From: a virus
DNA: 44,813 bases
Reading direction: 5' to 3' (one strand)
Virus record (IMG/VR): IMGVR_UViG_3300010413_000061
Span: 1 to 44,813 of that record
Within the stretch, counting starts at the first letter, position 1. Each line of letters begins with the position of its first letter. Shown in pieces: positions 16,401-26,400 of this stretch. Made by a program: the position numbers and the translations under genes. Under the pieces are notes generated by a model. The model ran no database searches, was not told the origin of the DNA, and saw only the letters and a list, made by a program, of their open reading frames with translations.

Positions 16401-17607
16401 CGACAATTTCTCCGTCTTCAATAATCACCTGACATTCTTCGCCCTTCGAAACACGTTCTATCCATACTTGAGCATCAGCCTTTTGGGCCATATCGGCAAT
16501 CATTTTTAAGTTACCAGAATCAAGCATCGAGCCTTCCCTGATAAGCAATACCTTTAGTTTTGGATTCATAGCTAATCCCATAGCAACAGAAATCTTCAAC
16601 TTCTGTGCCGTTGAGCATTGATCGAACGGAATTCCGTCAAAGACAACTTCGTCGCTATCCATACCAAGTTTTTTGATTGGAAACTTAGCGTCTGCCAATT
16701 TCTTTTGTTTTGTCTCCTTGATGTCATCTAATTTGCCGCTTAATTCTTCTGACTGTTTGCGTAGTTTTTTGAGTCTGTCGCCAAGATCTTGTCGATTTTT
16801 ATTGGCTCGTACTTTCTTGTTAGTATCTTCGGCATGCTGAATCTGCTCTTCCAGCTTCTGAACATCTTGTAGTTTACTTGTTTTAAGCTGCGTCTCAAGA
16901 GACTGAATTTCCTTGGACAAAACCTTCGCACATGATTGCAACTCAGCTATTTTAGCCATAGTCGTCGCAAGACGTTCTTGGGTCTGCTCCATCGTGCTTT
17001 GTAAGCTGTTGATTTGATTATTGTGTGTAATCGCCTTGGATAACTCTGATGATAGCCGAGAAACAGAGACTTCTTCGGCAGGAACATTATCATGTTTTTC
17101 TGTGGCATCAAACTGTGCTCTTAAATCTTTCCCTTGTCGATTCACGTTAGCGCGTTCTTCAAACACCTTTTTGTATTGAGCGTCCAAATCAGAAAAGTCC
17201 AAACCAACGACTTTCTTGAGAGTTTCAATACGACGTTTTGCGTCGAGACGTGAAAACTCAAGTGGATCAAACGTAAGATTTCCAATAAGCTGATCTAACA
17301 TCGCCTGTGGACTAGCAAATGTTGCACCATCCTTATTTTTAACGACTACACGAGTACCTTTTTCAGTAAATGTACGTGTTACTTCGATTTCACCAAGATC
17401 AACAACAATTCTGGCTTTTTTTTGTCCATTACGAATTGGTTTACTTGGAATGTTTGCCTGACCACCAAGTGCATACTCTATAGAATCTAGAACAGATGTT
17501 TTACCCTGTTCATTATCTCCACCAATAACAATAGTAGAACCGTCTGGTTCAATTCTGACTGCTTTGAGATGTTTTACGTTCTCGGCTTCAAGAGCTACTA
17601 TCTTCAT
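16387..17607 (-). CDS. SMC/RecN/SbcC-like ABC ATPase
   Basis: A 406-residue head-and-coil ATPase. The N-terminal lobe has Walker A GDNEQGKT (30-37). A coiled coil of about 130 residues (roughly 170-300) is followed by the C-terminal lobe, with a signature-like CSTAQKLKISVAMGLA and KVLLIREGSMLD where Walker B and D-loop are expected. The aspartate of Walker B appears as Arg, with Glu after it, so the active site is unusual. Such proteins act in DNA repair or end processing, often with an Mre11/SbcD nuclease; none is seen in this window. It is the first gene of the non-structural island, preceded by its own sigma70-like promoter and the tail-tube terminator. Confidence 0.82.
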   Translation of the reverse strand: MKIVALEAENVKHLKAVRIEPDGSTIVIGGDNEQGKTSVLDSIEYALGGQANIPSKPIRNGQKKARIVVDLGEIEVTRTFTEKGTRVVVKNKDGATFASPQAMLDQLIGNLTFDPLEFSRLDAKRRIETLKKVVGLDFSDLDAQYKKVFEERANVNRQGKDLRAQFDATEKHDNVPAEEVSVSRLSSELSKAITHNNQINSLQSTMEQTQERLATTMAKIAELQSCAKVLSKEIQSLETQLKTSKLQDVQKLEEQIQHAEDTNKKVRANKNRQDLGDRLKKLRKQSEELSGKLDDIKETKQKKLADAKFPIKKLGMDSDEVVFDGIPFDQCSTAQKLKISVAMGLAMNPKLKVLLIREGSMLDSGNLKMIADMAQKADAQVWIERVSKGEECQVIIEDGEIVDGKA

Positions 17608-17656
17608 CGTATTTCTCCAGATATTTGCGCGATCCCAATCTACAAATCGACTACAT

Positions 17657-17685
17657 ATAATACGCCTGAGAAGACAAGATATCTA
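17657..17685 (-). promoter_or_regulatory. Sigma70-like promoter of the non-structural island
   Basis: On the minus strand TAGATA (4 of 6 to the -35 consensus), a 17-base spacer and TATTAT (5 of 6 to the -10) lie between the tail-tube terminator and the ATPase start. The late-type GTGTATAAA motif is absent from this gap. Assignment is by eye and moderate. Confidence 0.4.
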
Positions 17686-17696
17686 CAAAAATCCAT

Positions 17697-17726
17697 AAAA
17701 AAAACGGGCGACCAGAAGTCGCCCGT
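17697..17726 (-). terminator. Intrinsic terminator after the tail tube gene
   Basis: A perfect 9-bp stem ACGGGCGAC/GTCGCCCGT with a five-base loop is followed by a run of Ts on the minus strand. It closes the virion unit and separates it from the non-structural island. Confidence 0.95.
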
Positions 17727-17762
17727 CAACCGGAAATGCTTATCCGGGGAGTATCTTGTTTG

Positions 17763-18788
17763 TTATAGGCCAGCGGGATCTTTACTGTGTGTCACTGTAA
17801 GATTGTTAAAGTTGCTGTAGTTATAGGTCACTGTCGCGTTACCGCCACCAGCATCACCACCGCCATAAGTAATCGACGCAAGCTTATTTTTAGATCCAAG
17901 ACTGAGTCTCGTTGTGTCGTTCATTAGAATATCTATTGTCTGATTTGTGAGGTTTGTTTGTTCTGCCTTGGCGTCAATTACGTCACCTTCTGAGGTTGTG
18001 GTTTCTATTGCACAAGTTACCTCTGTCGGGAACGATACAAAACGGTGATACGGGCCTCTACGACCAAGTTCGAACAGTTCGTCCCGACCAAGATCGACCG
18101 ATATTGTAACGGTCTGGATGTGAGCAGGAAACGCTCCGCTGACTTCTACGTTGTTTCCAGAAGCATCAATGCCTGGGATCTCTGTTGGCCAAAGACTAAC
18201 AGATCCAGCGGCACCAGACCCCATAATAACATCTTCTCGTTGCTGTACACCACTAGGAGCAGAACTCGTGCCGTCAAATCCTACTGGCGAAAACCACGTT
18301 GCGGCAGCAAACCATTCTTTGTCGTTACCTACTAATGTAACATCTTCTGTCGAGCTACCTTCGACATTCAGGGTATATGTTAGAGACGAAACATACAGTC
18401 CCGAAAGACCAACGGTTTGAACAGGAACGCCACTTGCATTATCTTGAGAGTCTGAATAAATATTTAGAGCACCATATGCCCGCTCATTAGACCGTCCAAC
18501 AAGAGTTGCCGACGTTGCCTGTTGCGTGGCCATGTGATACAGTAGTGGAGCGCCATCAAGAACCTTTTGCGCGGTCAATTCGATATCGGGAATACCCTCG
18601 ATATTCTCGTATAGTTCAAGCTGACCTAGTTCAAATATCTGTTCCAAGTTAAAAGTAGTGTTCAAACCAACAGACTGCACACCACTGGCAGTCAAGAACC
18701 CAGATGGATCGCCCACCCCATCAACGACATCGTGTGGGGCTAAGCCAAGAGCCTGGATCGCGTAGAATACACGATTATTCGTAGCCAT
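17763..18788 (-). CDS. Major tail tube protein candidate
   Basis: 341 residues, beta-rich and acidic. The N-terminal part holds FELGQLELYENIEGIPDIEL, and a related block FELGRRGPYHRFVSFPTEV recurs near residue 235, so the protein looks like two related tube-type domains. It also has a Gly/Asn-rich C-terminus. The position between neck/completion genes and the tail-assembly operon is that of the tail tube. The gene has its own GTGTATAAA element 40 bases upstream, a GGGGAG ribosome site and a strong terminator downstream, as expected for a highly expressed virion protein. Family identity is from pattern and order. Confidence 0.75.
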   Translation of the reverse strand: MATNNRVFYAIQALGLAPHDVVDGVGDPSGFLTASGVQSVGLNTTFNLEQIFELGQLELYENIEGIPDIELTAQKVLDGAPLLYHMATQQATSATLVGRSNERAYGALNIYSDSQDNASGVPVQTVGLSGLYVSSLTYTLNVEGSSTEDVTLVGNDKEWFAAATWFSPVGFDGTSSAPSGVQQREDVIMGSGAAGSVSLWPTEIPGIDASGNNVEVSGAFPAHIQTVTISVDLGRDELFELGRRGPYHRFVSFPTEVTCAIETTTSEGDVIDAKAEQTNLTNQTIDILMNDTTRLSLGSKNKLASITYGGGDAGGGNATVTYNYSNFNNLTVTHSKDPAGL

Positions 18789-18827
18789 AAGGTTACACTC
18801 CCCTTTCTAAATCTATCCAACCACTTT

Positions 18828-18836
18828 TTTATACAC
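18828..18836 (-). promoter_or_regulatory. Late-promoter-like GTGTATAAA before tail tube gene
   Basis: The 9-mer, here GGTGTATAAAAAAG, lies in the 56-base gap between the upstream gene and the tail tube, 40 bases before the ATG. See the copies at 12745, 34094, 37187 and 40176. Confidence 0.55.
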
Positions 18837-18844
18837 CACAGGAA

Positions 18845-19780
18845 TTAAATTCCACCAAAATCTATCTCAACAGTCCAGGTAACTCTCGCTCTAAAAAGCT
18901 TAGAATTAACCGAATTGATCGCTCTAGCTTTAGAATCCTGAATACGAATTTTTTGACCAGGAAAAGCAGATGCCATATTGGGCCAATTTGTTATGCCGGT
19001 AACAACATCTCCGTATTCATCAAACGGCCAAGTGATTTGATTCAAATCTGCCATCACAAATGATGTCCTACTTTGAAAATCAAGCCAATCTTTTAACAGA
19101 TTTCTGTCTCCTGGATTGCCAGCGAAAATATGTAAATTGATTATTCTTGTTTTTATTTGACCGCCGCCAAGCTGCAAACCACGTTGCCACCCGTCAACTT
19201 CTTCAATGAAAATAGCTGGCAACCATGCCTGATGTTCCCGTGTCGGAGTGCCAGACGGAGTAAGGTCTTGCTCGAATTCCTCTAGCGCATCTAGCATTAT
19301 TTCTTTAAATTCGGGATTGTCCGCAAACGAGACATATACTTGTCTGGTTGAAAATTCTGCCTCAATAGTATCGTTTTGTGGTTTGTCGAAAATAATACGA
19401 CCATTCTGGTAATCAACATGATGCCCGAATGTTCCACCTGATGCTCCAATCTGCGAATAAAATGTACCACCAACATAAACACCGGAAACTCTGAATGGCT
19501 GAATTTCTCCAGACGGAACGGTGATGCCGCTTTCCCACACCCATTCGCGTCCTGCGCCCTCCCAGACACGACCGTCTTCGTATCTTGGATCTGGTACAGA
19601 ATGTAATTCAGCTTCTGTATCATCATAATAACTGTCTTCGCCGCGCTGAACAATACCAAACGCGCCGTTATTCAACATTGCCCAATCGATCCACCATTTG
19701 ATGTTATATAGAAGCTGGTCGGTAAGTTCATAACCTCCGAACCCACCAGTGTTGATTCCCTTAAACTTTAAAGCACACAT
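18845..19780 (-). CDS. Putative tail-completion/neck protein
   Basis: 311 residues, soluble and rich in aromatics. Notable blocks are LLYNIKWWIDWAMLNNGAFG near the start, GHHVDYQNGRIIFD at about 140 and RARVTWTVEIDFGG at the end. The ATG follows a GGGGGA site. It lies between a neck candidate and the tail tube, where tail terminator or completion proteins are encoded. It is too small for a sheath. The role is inferred from gene order; no enzyme motif is seen. Confidence 0.6.
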   Translation of the reverse strand: MCALKFKGINTGGFGGYELTDQLLYNIKWWIDWAMLNNGAFGIVQRGEDSYYDDTEAELHSVPDPRYEDGRVWEGAGREWVWESGITVPSGEIQPFRVSGVYVGGTFYSQIGASGGTFGHHVDYQNGRIIFDKPQNDTIEAEFSTRQVYVSFADNPEFKEIMLDALEEFEQDLTPSGTPTREHQAWLPAIFIEEVDGWQRGLQLGGGQIKTRIINLHIFAGNPGDRNLLKDWLDFQSRTSFVMADLNQITWPFDEYGDVVTGITNWPNMASAFPGQKIRIQDSKARAINSVNSKLFRARVTWTVEIDFGGI

Positions 19781-19788
19781 TTTTCCCC

Positions 19789-20484
19789 CTAAACATTTGC
19801 CATCACGATTTTTGCTGCTTGTTGTGCTATATTTGGTTGGCGTATAGCAAATTCTATGAAATTAGCCCCTGCACCACCACGAACAATTGCCGGAAGCACA
19901 TATCCGCCGCCGCCACCAAGCTTTTCTAGATCTACCATTATTGCTCTGCCACTTCTAGACACCTTCTCTATACGTGCATCTATTCCAGACCCGCCTTCAC
20001 CCAAAAACACTATCTCGTAAGCTGCTTGCCCGATATCTATTGTTGGATCAATAAGTAGCCACTGCATTACTGGAATGGTTATGTTTGATGGACTGGAAAC
20101 ATAACTGGCTCCAGGAACACTAAAAAACTCGGCATAATCAGTGGACACAGCATTTATCTTGACTATCCCACCAGTATTTGATGGTTGAGTTATAAGAGTA
20201 ACAGACTTACGTATAATGTCGGACATAGCATCGACCATCTGATTTGCTGTTGTATCAGACATACCAAGGTGCGCTGGAAGATCATCTCCACCTCCACCGC
20301 CACGTAGTGCCTTAGCGACTTCTGTCGATTCAAAAGAATAAACCAATAGATCTCCCAATTTTTGTATTATCTTTGACGCATTAAATGCTATTCTTGCAAA
20401 CCATTCTTTGGTTGCTCCATCAACAACGCCTTTGCGAAGCTGTGTATCGAAATTTGCTCTTGGTTGTAATGAAAAGCCAGCCAT
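19789..20484 (-). CDS. Putative neck/head-tail joining protein
   Basis: 231 residues. A helical N-terminal third (EWFARIAFNASKIIQKLGDL) is followed by glycine runs (GGGGGDD near residue 65), a helix and a beta-rich C-terminal part with SRSGRAIMVDLEKLGGGGGYV. The ATG has AGGTG five bases upstream. Size and place, just after the zinc-domain gene and before the tail-completion and tube genes, suggest a head-tail joining or tail-terminator protein. I cannot match it to a named family. Confidence 0.55.
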   Translation of the reverse strand: MAGFSLQPRANFDTQLRKGVVDGATKEWFARIAFNASKIIQKLGDLLVYSFESTEVAKALRGGGGGDDLPAHLGMSDTTANQMVDAMSDIIRKSVTLITQPSNTGGIVKINAVSTDYAEFFSVPGASYVSSPSNITIPVMQWLLIDPTIDIGQAAYEIVFLGEGGSGIDARIEKVSRSGRAIMVDLEKLGGGGGYVLPAIVRGGAGANFIEFAIRQPNIAQQAAKIVMANV

Positions 20485-20492
20485 GCCAACAC

Positions 20493-21086
20493 CTATCTGT
20501 CAATCAATTCCCAAAATGAAATACAATATCTGCTTTCCCGTAATCCTATCATTATCGGCGCTTTTATCATTCTTACTTTCAGAGATAACGTACCTTGTAT
20601 GTCATAGTTTGCTATAGCTGTTTTGGCGCGTACAAGATCGTCGAATTCAGTAAGGGATGTTTTGAACTTAACTATACTGTGATAGTCGCTAAGTGAAATT
20701 CCGTAATCTTTTGCATCTCGTGGATTCCATCGTATCAAACATTTTATACACTTTTCGGATGAAGTTTGCTCAAATCCAATTCCATTGCACCACGGACATT
20801 TTCTGCCACGACTAAATGGTCGTGGACCACCAGCACGATAGATTCCCGTCGACCTATTTCTTATTGAATCAAAAGTACAGTTGCGACAAGATGTCCTTAT
20901 TGGATCAAATTGAAGAAGAACATTTTTACCAAGTTGATTAATTAGAGAGTCTATTCTTGACTGGTAGATATCGATAATGTCGTCCCCTATTTGTATTGCG
21001 ACACTTGGATCTAACACTGGACACGATCCCGGATCTTTGGGCTCAAGACCTGCTACAAATAATGTCATGTTATTGTCTACAGCCAT
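20493..21086 (-). CDS. Stand-alone four-cysteine zinc domain, neck region
   Basis: 197 residues. Conserved blocks are IYQSRIDSLINQLGK (41-54), LLQFDPIRTSCRNC with C67/C70, the RSTGIYRAGGPRPF turn, then GRKCPWCNGIGF with C97/C100. A C-terminal half ends in RESRYCISFWELI. The two CxxC pairs form a likely zinc ribbon. The same domain forms the C-terminus of the two genes immediately upstream. Residues 7-16 here, MTLFVAGLEP, still resemble one last DLFVNGIEP repeat, so this copy and the long ones share a common origin. A structural neck or head-tail role is inferred from position. Confidence 0.65.
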   Translation of the reverse strand: MAVDNNMTLFVAGLEPKDPGSCPVLDPSVAIQIGDDIIDIYQSRIDSLINQLGKNVLLQFDPIRTSCRNCTFDSIRNRSTGIYRAGGPRPFSRGRKCPWCNGIGFEQTSSEKCIKCLIRWNPRDAKDYGISLSDYHSIVKFKTSLTEFDDLVRAKTAIANYDIQGTLSLKVRMIKAPIMIGLRESRYCISFWELIDR

Positions 21087-23453
21087 CTATATCAACTCCC
21101 AAAAACTAATACAGTACCTACTTTGTCTTAGTCCTACCGGAATCGGATTTCTAATTAGTCTAACTCTTGCGATAGTCGTGCCAATTTCTTGATAGTCAAC
21201 TATTGCTGTTCTTGCACGCACAATATCGTCTGCTTCTGTCGAGAAAGTCTTAATTCGTACAACTGACTTATAGTTCTCTAGCGAGATTCCGTATTTTTCA
21301 GAATCACGAGGATTCCATTTTATAAGCGCTTCTATACATCTGGTCGCCTGTGTTTCTTCGAACCCCTTGCCTTTGCACCATGGGCACTGCCTACTTCTTG
21401 TGAACGGACGTGGTCCACCTGTCTTATAAATTCCAGTAGACCTGTTTCTTATTGGGTCGAAGATACAGTTCGAACATGGTTGTCTAACTGGATCAAATTC
21501 TAGCAAAACGCTTTTTCCAAGCTGATTAATGAGGGCATCTATTCTTGTCTGATATATATTGACAACTTCGTTTGTTATCTGCAAAGACGCAGATGCATCA
21601 AGTGCTGGACAAGCTAGTGCTGGAAGTGGTTCTATTCCGTTAACAAAGAGATCTAGTATTCCACTGGTTTGGCCACTAACAACTATAATTCCAGAACCAT
21701 CTACGAAAAGCGGTAAGTTATTTGTTGATTGAGCAGCACCACCAGTCAAGATAAGATCTATTGTTCCACTACTTGTATCCATTCCATGTTCTGTCAGGTT
21801 CACAATTCCACTCGACACGTCTGCTCCTTCAACAAACATGTCTGTGGAACCACTTACTGACTCATAACTATTTATAACGAGATCTATTGTATTAGAAGAG
21901 TATTCGTGACTCATTATTGTTAGATCTAATACACCTGAAGAGTTTTGTATATTCGACAATCCGTCAACAAACAGATCGGTACTTCCACTAAGTGGTTGAT
22001 AACCGAAAGATACAAGATCTATAGTACCGCTCGGTTTTCCCGTTATATGAAGAGACATTGAACGACTAAGGAGATTGATACTTGATATGAACAAGGTAAT
22101 ATCATTAGTCGTTGTTGCTATTCCAGATATCGCAAGGTCAATCGAACCAGAACTACTTGTGTGTCCAGCTATTGATACATCTAGTGTACCGCTAACCGTT
22201 TCGTTCCCAACGATCGTAAGATCAAGAGTGCCACTATTGCTTGTTATACCGTTAATATATAAATCTGAGTTTCCGCTTGCTACACCGTAACCGCTTTCAA
22301 ACAAATCTATTGAGCCAGAAGGTTTTCCTGTAATAATCAGATCCATATTCTGATTGATGGTGTTTGAACTTCCAACAAACAATGAAAGATTGCCGCTAGA
22401 AACGTCTTTGCCTAATGTGTGTAGATCTAAATTGTTGTCGGATATGTTTAGGCTGCTAATAAATAACGGTATTGTTCCACTAGGTTTTCCTGTAATAGAC
22501 AGATCAAAACTACCGCTTGTACTGTCATATCCAGCGGATACTAGATCTATAGAACCACTAAGGATGTTGTGTCCGAGCGCCGTGAGATTGAGCGTTCCAC
22601 TAGTGTTTTGATTCCCCTCTGTAAATAAATCTATTGAACCACTGATGATTTGTTTGCCTAGCGTGTATAGATCTGTGGTACCACTTAAGCTAAAATGTCC
22701 AGCGATTGATAAGTTGACAGTACCAGAAGGAACAGTGATGTTTTCAATATACAGATTGATGTTTCCACTTTCTAATCCGTAACCAATTGTAGACAAATCG
22801 ATAGACCCACTTGCCGTTTCATACCCATCTATGATAATGTCCAGATTACCAGATGTCGTTTGATATCCTTCGACATATAAGTCTCCGGATGTTGAAATTG
22901 GTATACCAGCAACTAGTCCATTTGTAAATAATGTTGTTGTACCAGATGTGGCTGTCCAAGACTGGTCTTCTGTTATATTCGTAATAATCTCGTTTGCTGT
23001 TGTTCCAACACCAATGGTTGCGCTTTGATCCATATTGGAATCACAGGTAAACTCGATTTCTACTGCCAATCTATTGTCTACATCTTCTTCTGTACGAGTC
23101 CATGATGGTGCAACAGGACTGAAAGACGTTGTAGCGACCAATGAATCCTGGGCGGTATAAGTACCTGTCTGTAAGACGGTACCAGCACTATCCAACCTTA
23201 CGCACCTTGCACGAGCCAGTATTTTGTTGTTACCTACATCAATCTCTACCTCGACAGTCCATGTGCCGCCACTTTCCCATAGCTCGCTATTAGGAGTACC
23301 ACTTGGTGTTATAAAACCACCGGTAGTGACTTGTGCTGCTGTCAATGCAATTGTTATGCCTGTATCCGTACCTGTTCCGCTTGACAGAACCTTATTGAAT
23401 TCTGCAAATGGCGATAAATCGGAGTTAGTTGTCTTCTGAATGTATGTTGGCAC
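21087..23453 (-). CDS. DLF-repeat protein ending in the neck zinc domain
   Basis: 788 residues in three parts. An N-domain of about 165 residues (SDLSPFAEFNK, then GGTWTVEVEID, RCVRLDSAG, EEDVDNRLAVEIEF) is shared with the next two genes upstream. Residues about 180-605 are tandem 14-residue SGxxDLxxxGxx repeats, more diverged than in the neighbour. The last 185 residues are the CxxC/CxxC zinc domain ending SRYCISFWELI. It starts at a GTG abutting the previous stop, and the GGGAG ribosome site lies inside the codons of the previous gene's FWELI end. It is probably a collar or neck fibre anchored by the zinc domain (inference). Confidence 0.68.
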   Translation of the reverse strand: MPTYIQKTTNSDLSPFAEFNKVLSSGTGTDTGITIALTAAQVTTGGFITPSGTPNSELWESGGTWTVEVEIDVGNNKILARARCVRLDSAGTVLQTGTYTAQDSLVATTSFSPVAPSWTRTEEDVDNRLAVEIEFTCDSNMDQSATIGVGTTANEIITNITEDQSWTATSGTTTLFTNGLVAGIPISTSGDLYVEGYQTTSGNLDIIIDGYETASGSIDLSTIGYGLESGNINLYIENITVPSGTVNLSIAGHFSLSGTTDLYTLGKQIISGSIDLFTEGNQNTSGTLNLTALGHNILSGSIDLVSAGYDSTSGSFDLSITGKPSGTIPLFISSLNISDNNLDLHTLGKDVSSGNLSLFVGSSNTINQNMDLIITGKPSGSIDLFESGYGVASGNSDLYINGITSNSGTLDLTIVGNETVSGTLDVSIAGHTSSSGSIDLAISGIATTTNDITLFISSINLLSRSMSLHITGKPSGTIDLVSFGYQPLSGSTDLFVDGLSNIQNSSGVLDLTIMSHEYSSNTIDLVINSYESVSGSTDMFVEGADVSSGIVNLTEHGMDTSSGTIDLILTGGAAQSTNNLPLFVDGSGIIVVSGQTSGILDLFVNGIEPLPALACPALDASASLQITNEVVNIYQTRIDALINQLGKSVLLEFDPVRQPCSNCIFDPIRNRSTGIYKTGGPRPFTRSRQCPWCKGKGFEETQATRCIEALIKWNPRDSEKYGISLENYKSVVRIKTFSTEADDIVRARTAIVDYQEIGTTIARVRLIRNPIPVGLRQSRYCISFWELI
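21630..22905 (-). repeat. 14-residue (42-bp) SGxxDLF repeat array
   Basis: In-frame tandem units of the consensus SGSIDLFxxGxx inside the 788-residue gene. Synonymous variation is high, so copies are old. At least one LFISSLN cassette also occurs here, near 22450. Confidence 0.85.
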
Positions 23454-26400
23454 TTATATCAACTCCCAAAAACTGACACAATATCTGTCTTCCCGTAAGC
23501 CAACAGGCACTGGCCCACGAATAAGTCTGCATGTTAATCTCAAAACAACAGATTGTTCGTCGTCAATAATAGCAAACTTAGCTCTTGATATCTCGTCTGC
23601 GTAAATAAGCAATGTTTTTACTCTGACAATACCATTGTGATCAGATACTGAAATTCCATAGTCTTTCATTTCGCGCGGTTGCCATTTGATTAATCCCTTT
23701 ATACATTTCTGTCTTTGGGTTTCTTCAAATCCTCTTCCTTTACACCATGGACATTGTCTACCCCTTCTAAATGGTCTTGGGCCACCAGATTTGTAGATAC
23801 CGGCAGATCTTTGTCGAATAGAATCAAATACACAGTTGGGACACTCTGTTCTTGTTGGATCAAACTCAAGTATTATGTCTTTTCCAAGTTGGTTAATCAA
23901 CGCGTCAATTCTTGATTGATAAATATCTATTATGGTGCTATCTATTTGTAGCGGTAGAGTTGGATCTAGGATCGGACACGAGACAGGTGGTTTTGGCTCA
24001 ATACCATTGACAAATAGATCTATGTCGTTGTTGATTCCAACAATGCCGTCGGTGAATAATGTTATTGAACCACTTTCCGGGAATATACCAGACCCCTCGA
24101 CAAATAGCGTCATTTCACCACTGACATCTATTGAGACACCAGAGATGAAAATATCCATGCTTCCGCTACTTGTTTCGTGACCACCTATGTTAAGATCAAT
24201 CGATCCAGACACATCACTGTGTCCGTTTATAAACAGATCCAGATCACCAGAAGCAGACCTATTTCCTATTGTTAGCAGATCTACTGTTCCGCTAGACGTA
24301 TCTAATCCGAGAACCGTAAGATCCGTTGTACCAGATGCAGTTTCATGTCCTGTTGTTGTCAAGTCGATAGAGCCACTTGCTGTGTCGTAGCCATGACTGA
24401 ACAGATCAATGGAGCCTGACGCGGTATCTTGTCCGTTTATAAATAAGTCTATCGATCCAGATGAAAGAACTGAACCGCCAACATACAGATCTGTATTTCC
24501 GCTAGATGTTTGATAACCACGAACGAACAAATCTATATTACCGCTGGAAGTATCATATCCTTTGGCAACAAGATCTATATTTCCACTTGCAAGTTCGTGG
24601 CCCTGTTCAAAGAGATCTATTGTTCCGGACGGCTTACCAGCCACAAACAATGAAAGATTCTCACTAACGATATTAAGACTGCTGATAAACAGTGGGATTG
24701 TTCCACTAGGTTTACCAGCAATTACTAGACTAATATCTCCAGAGGCATTGTTTTGTCCAGCAATAGATAGATCTATATTCCCGCTTGCTGTGTCTTGTCC
24801 GCTTATAAACAGATCGACCGTTCCACTAGCTTGCTGTCGACCTTCTATAAAAAGATCTAATGAACCACTGGCATTCTGATGTCCGTGAATAAATAGATCA
24901 ACAGAACCACTGGCTGTATTATGTCCGTTAACGAATAAATCAACTGTTCCGCTCGCAGTATCGTGTCCGTTAACAAATAGATCGATGTTTCCAGAAGGCA
25001 ACCCGGCAATAAATAGGTCAACAAAACCACTTGCTGATTCATGTCCGTGTTCAAATAGGTCTATTGATCCAGACGGTTTACCTGCTATGAACAAATTGAG
25101 ATTGTTACTGGCGAGATTTAAACTGCTTATGAACAGAGGTATAGTGCCACTTGGTTTGCCAGCTATAAACAGGCTTATGTCGCCACTTGATGGTTGGTGT
25201 CCTGCTACAAATAGGTCTACTGATCCGCTAGCTGTTTCTTTGCCGGAAACAAATAGGTTTAATGTGTTGCTATATGATACATGGCCGTTAACAAACAGGT
25301 CTATCGAACCACTGGCAATTTCATGCCCAGCGGTGAACAGATCTATATTGCCGGATGGTAGACCAGCAATAAACAGGTCTATGTTACCGCTTGATGTTTC
25401 GTGTCCTTGCTCAAATAAATCTATTGATCCAGACGGCTTGCCTGCTATAAAGAGATTCAAGTTTTGGCTAGCTACATTCAGACTGCTAATGAATAGAGGA
25501 ATAGTACCGCTTGGCTTACCGGCTATGAATAGTGTGATATCCCCACTGGCGGTATTGTGTCCGTTTACATATAGGTCAACAGAACCGCTTGCTGTATCCT
25601 GACCGCCAACAAATAGGTCTATATTGCCACTCGCCGTATCATGGCCATTCACATATAGATCTACGCTTCCGCTTGCGGAACCTTGGCCAGACACGAAAAG
25701 ATCTATGAGGCCGCTTGCTGTATCTTTGCCGGAAATAGATAGATCGAGAGATCCGCTGGCCGTATCTTGTCCACCAACAAAAAGATCGATTGATCCACTA
25801 GCTGAATCGTGCCCATTGATGTAAAGATCTAGACTTCCGCTTGCAGTGTCTTGTCCAGCAATAAACAGGTCTAATGTGCCACTCGCAGTATCGTGGCCTT
25901 GAACATATAGATCTATACTGCCAGAAACCAAGACTTCAGCAAGACCAGCAATAAATAGATCAACTTTGTCAAGCGTGTCATCAAGATCGATTCCTGCTGG
26001 TCCCTGAAGTGGCGCGCGGCGTATATCGACTATACCAGACGAACCAATAGCCAATTTGCTTACTTCACCCTCTATGTTGTTAGTGAAATAAGCGTTCTGG
26101 ACAAGTGCGTCCAAAACCAAATACAGAGGATCATTTATGCCAGACGCCAACGTTTCAATACTAGACCCATCTAGATTAGATCTCTGTATTGTGTTTAATG
26201 TTGTGTCTGTCCAGTATAGCTTGTTATTGAATTTGTCAACTTTAAGTCCGTAAGGAGTATTCAATCCGCTAGTAATTATTGTGTGATTCGATCCATCGAG
26301 ATCAGAACGTTCTATTGTTCCACTAGCACTATCTGTCCAATACAGATATCCAGACGATTCAAATATGTCTATTCCACGAGGCTGACCTATACCATCAGAA

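Noticed and set aside
18845-19780. Tail sheath protein
   Set aside because: Too short and lacking sheath-type motifs; no other sheath candidate is in the window, so a non-contractile tail is preferred, although a sheath gene outside the window cannot be excluded.
24985-25602. Plus-strand open frame of 205 codons opposite the repeat array, and similar ones nearby
   Set aside because: They are mirror frames of the 42-bp repeat: the same Asn-Arg-Ser-Ile-rich text recurs with the repeat period. They lack ribosome sites and oppose the direction of every supported gene.
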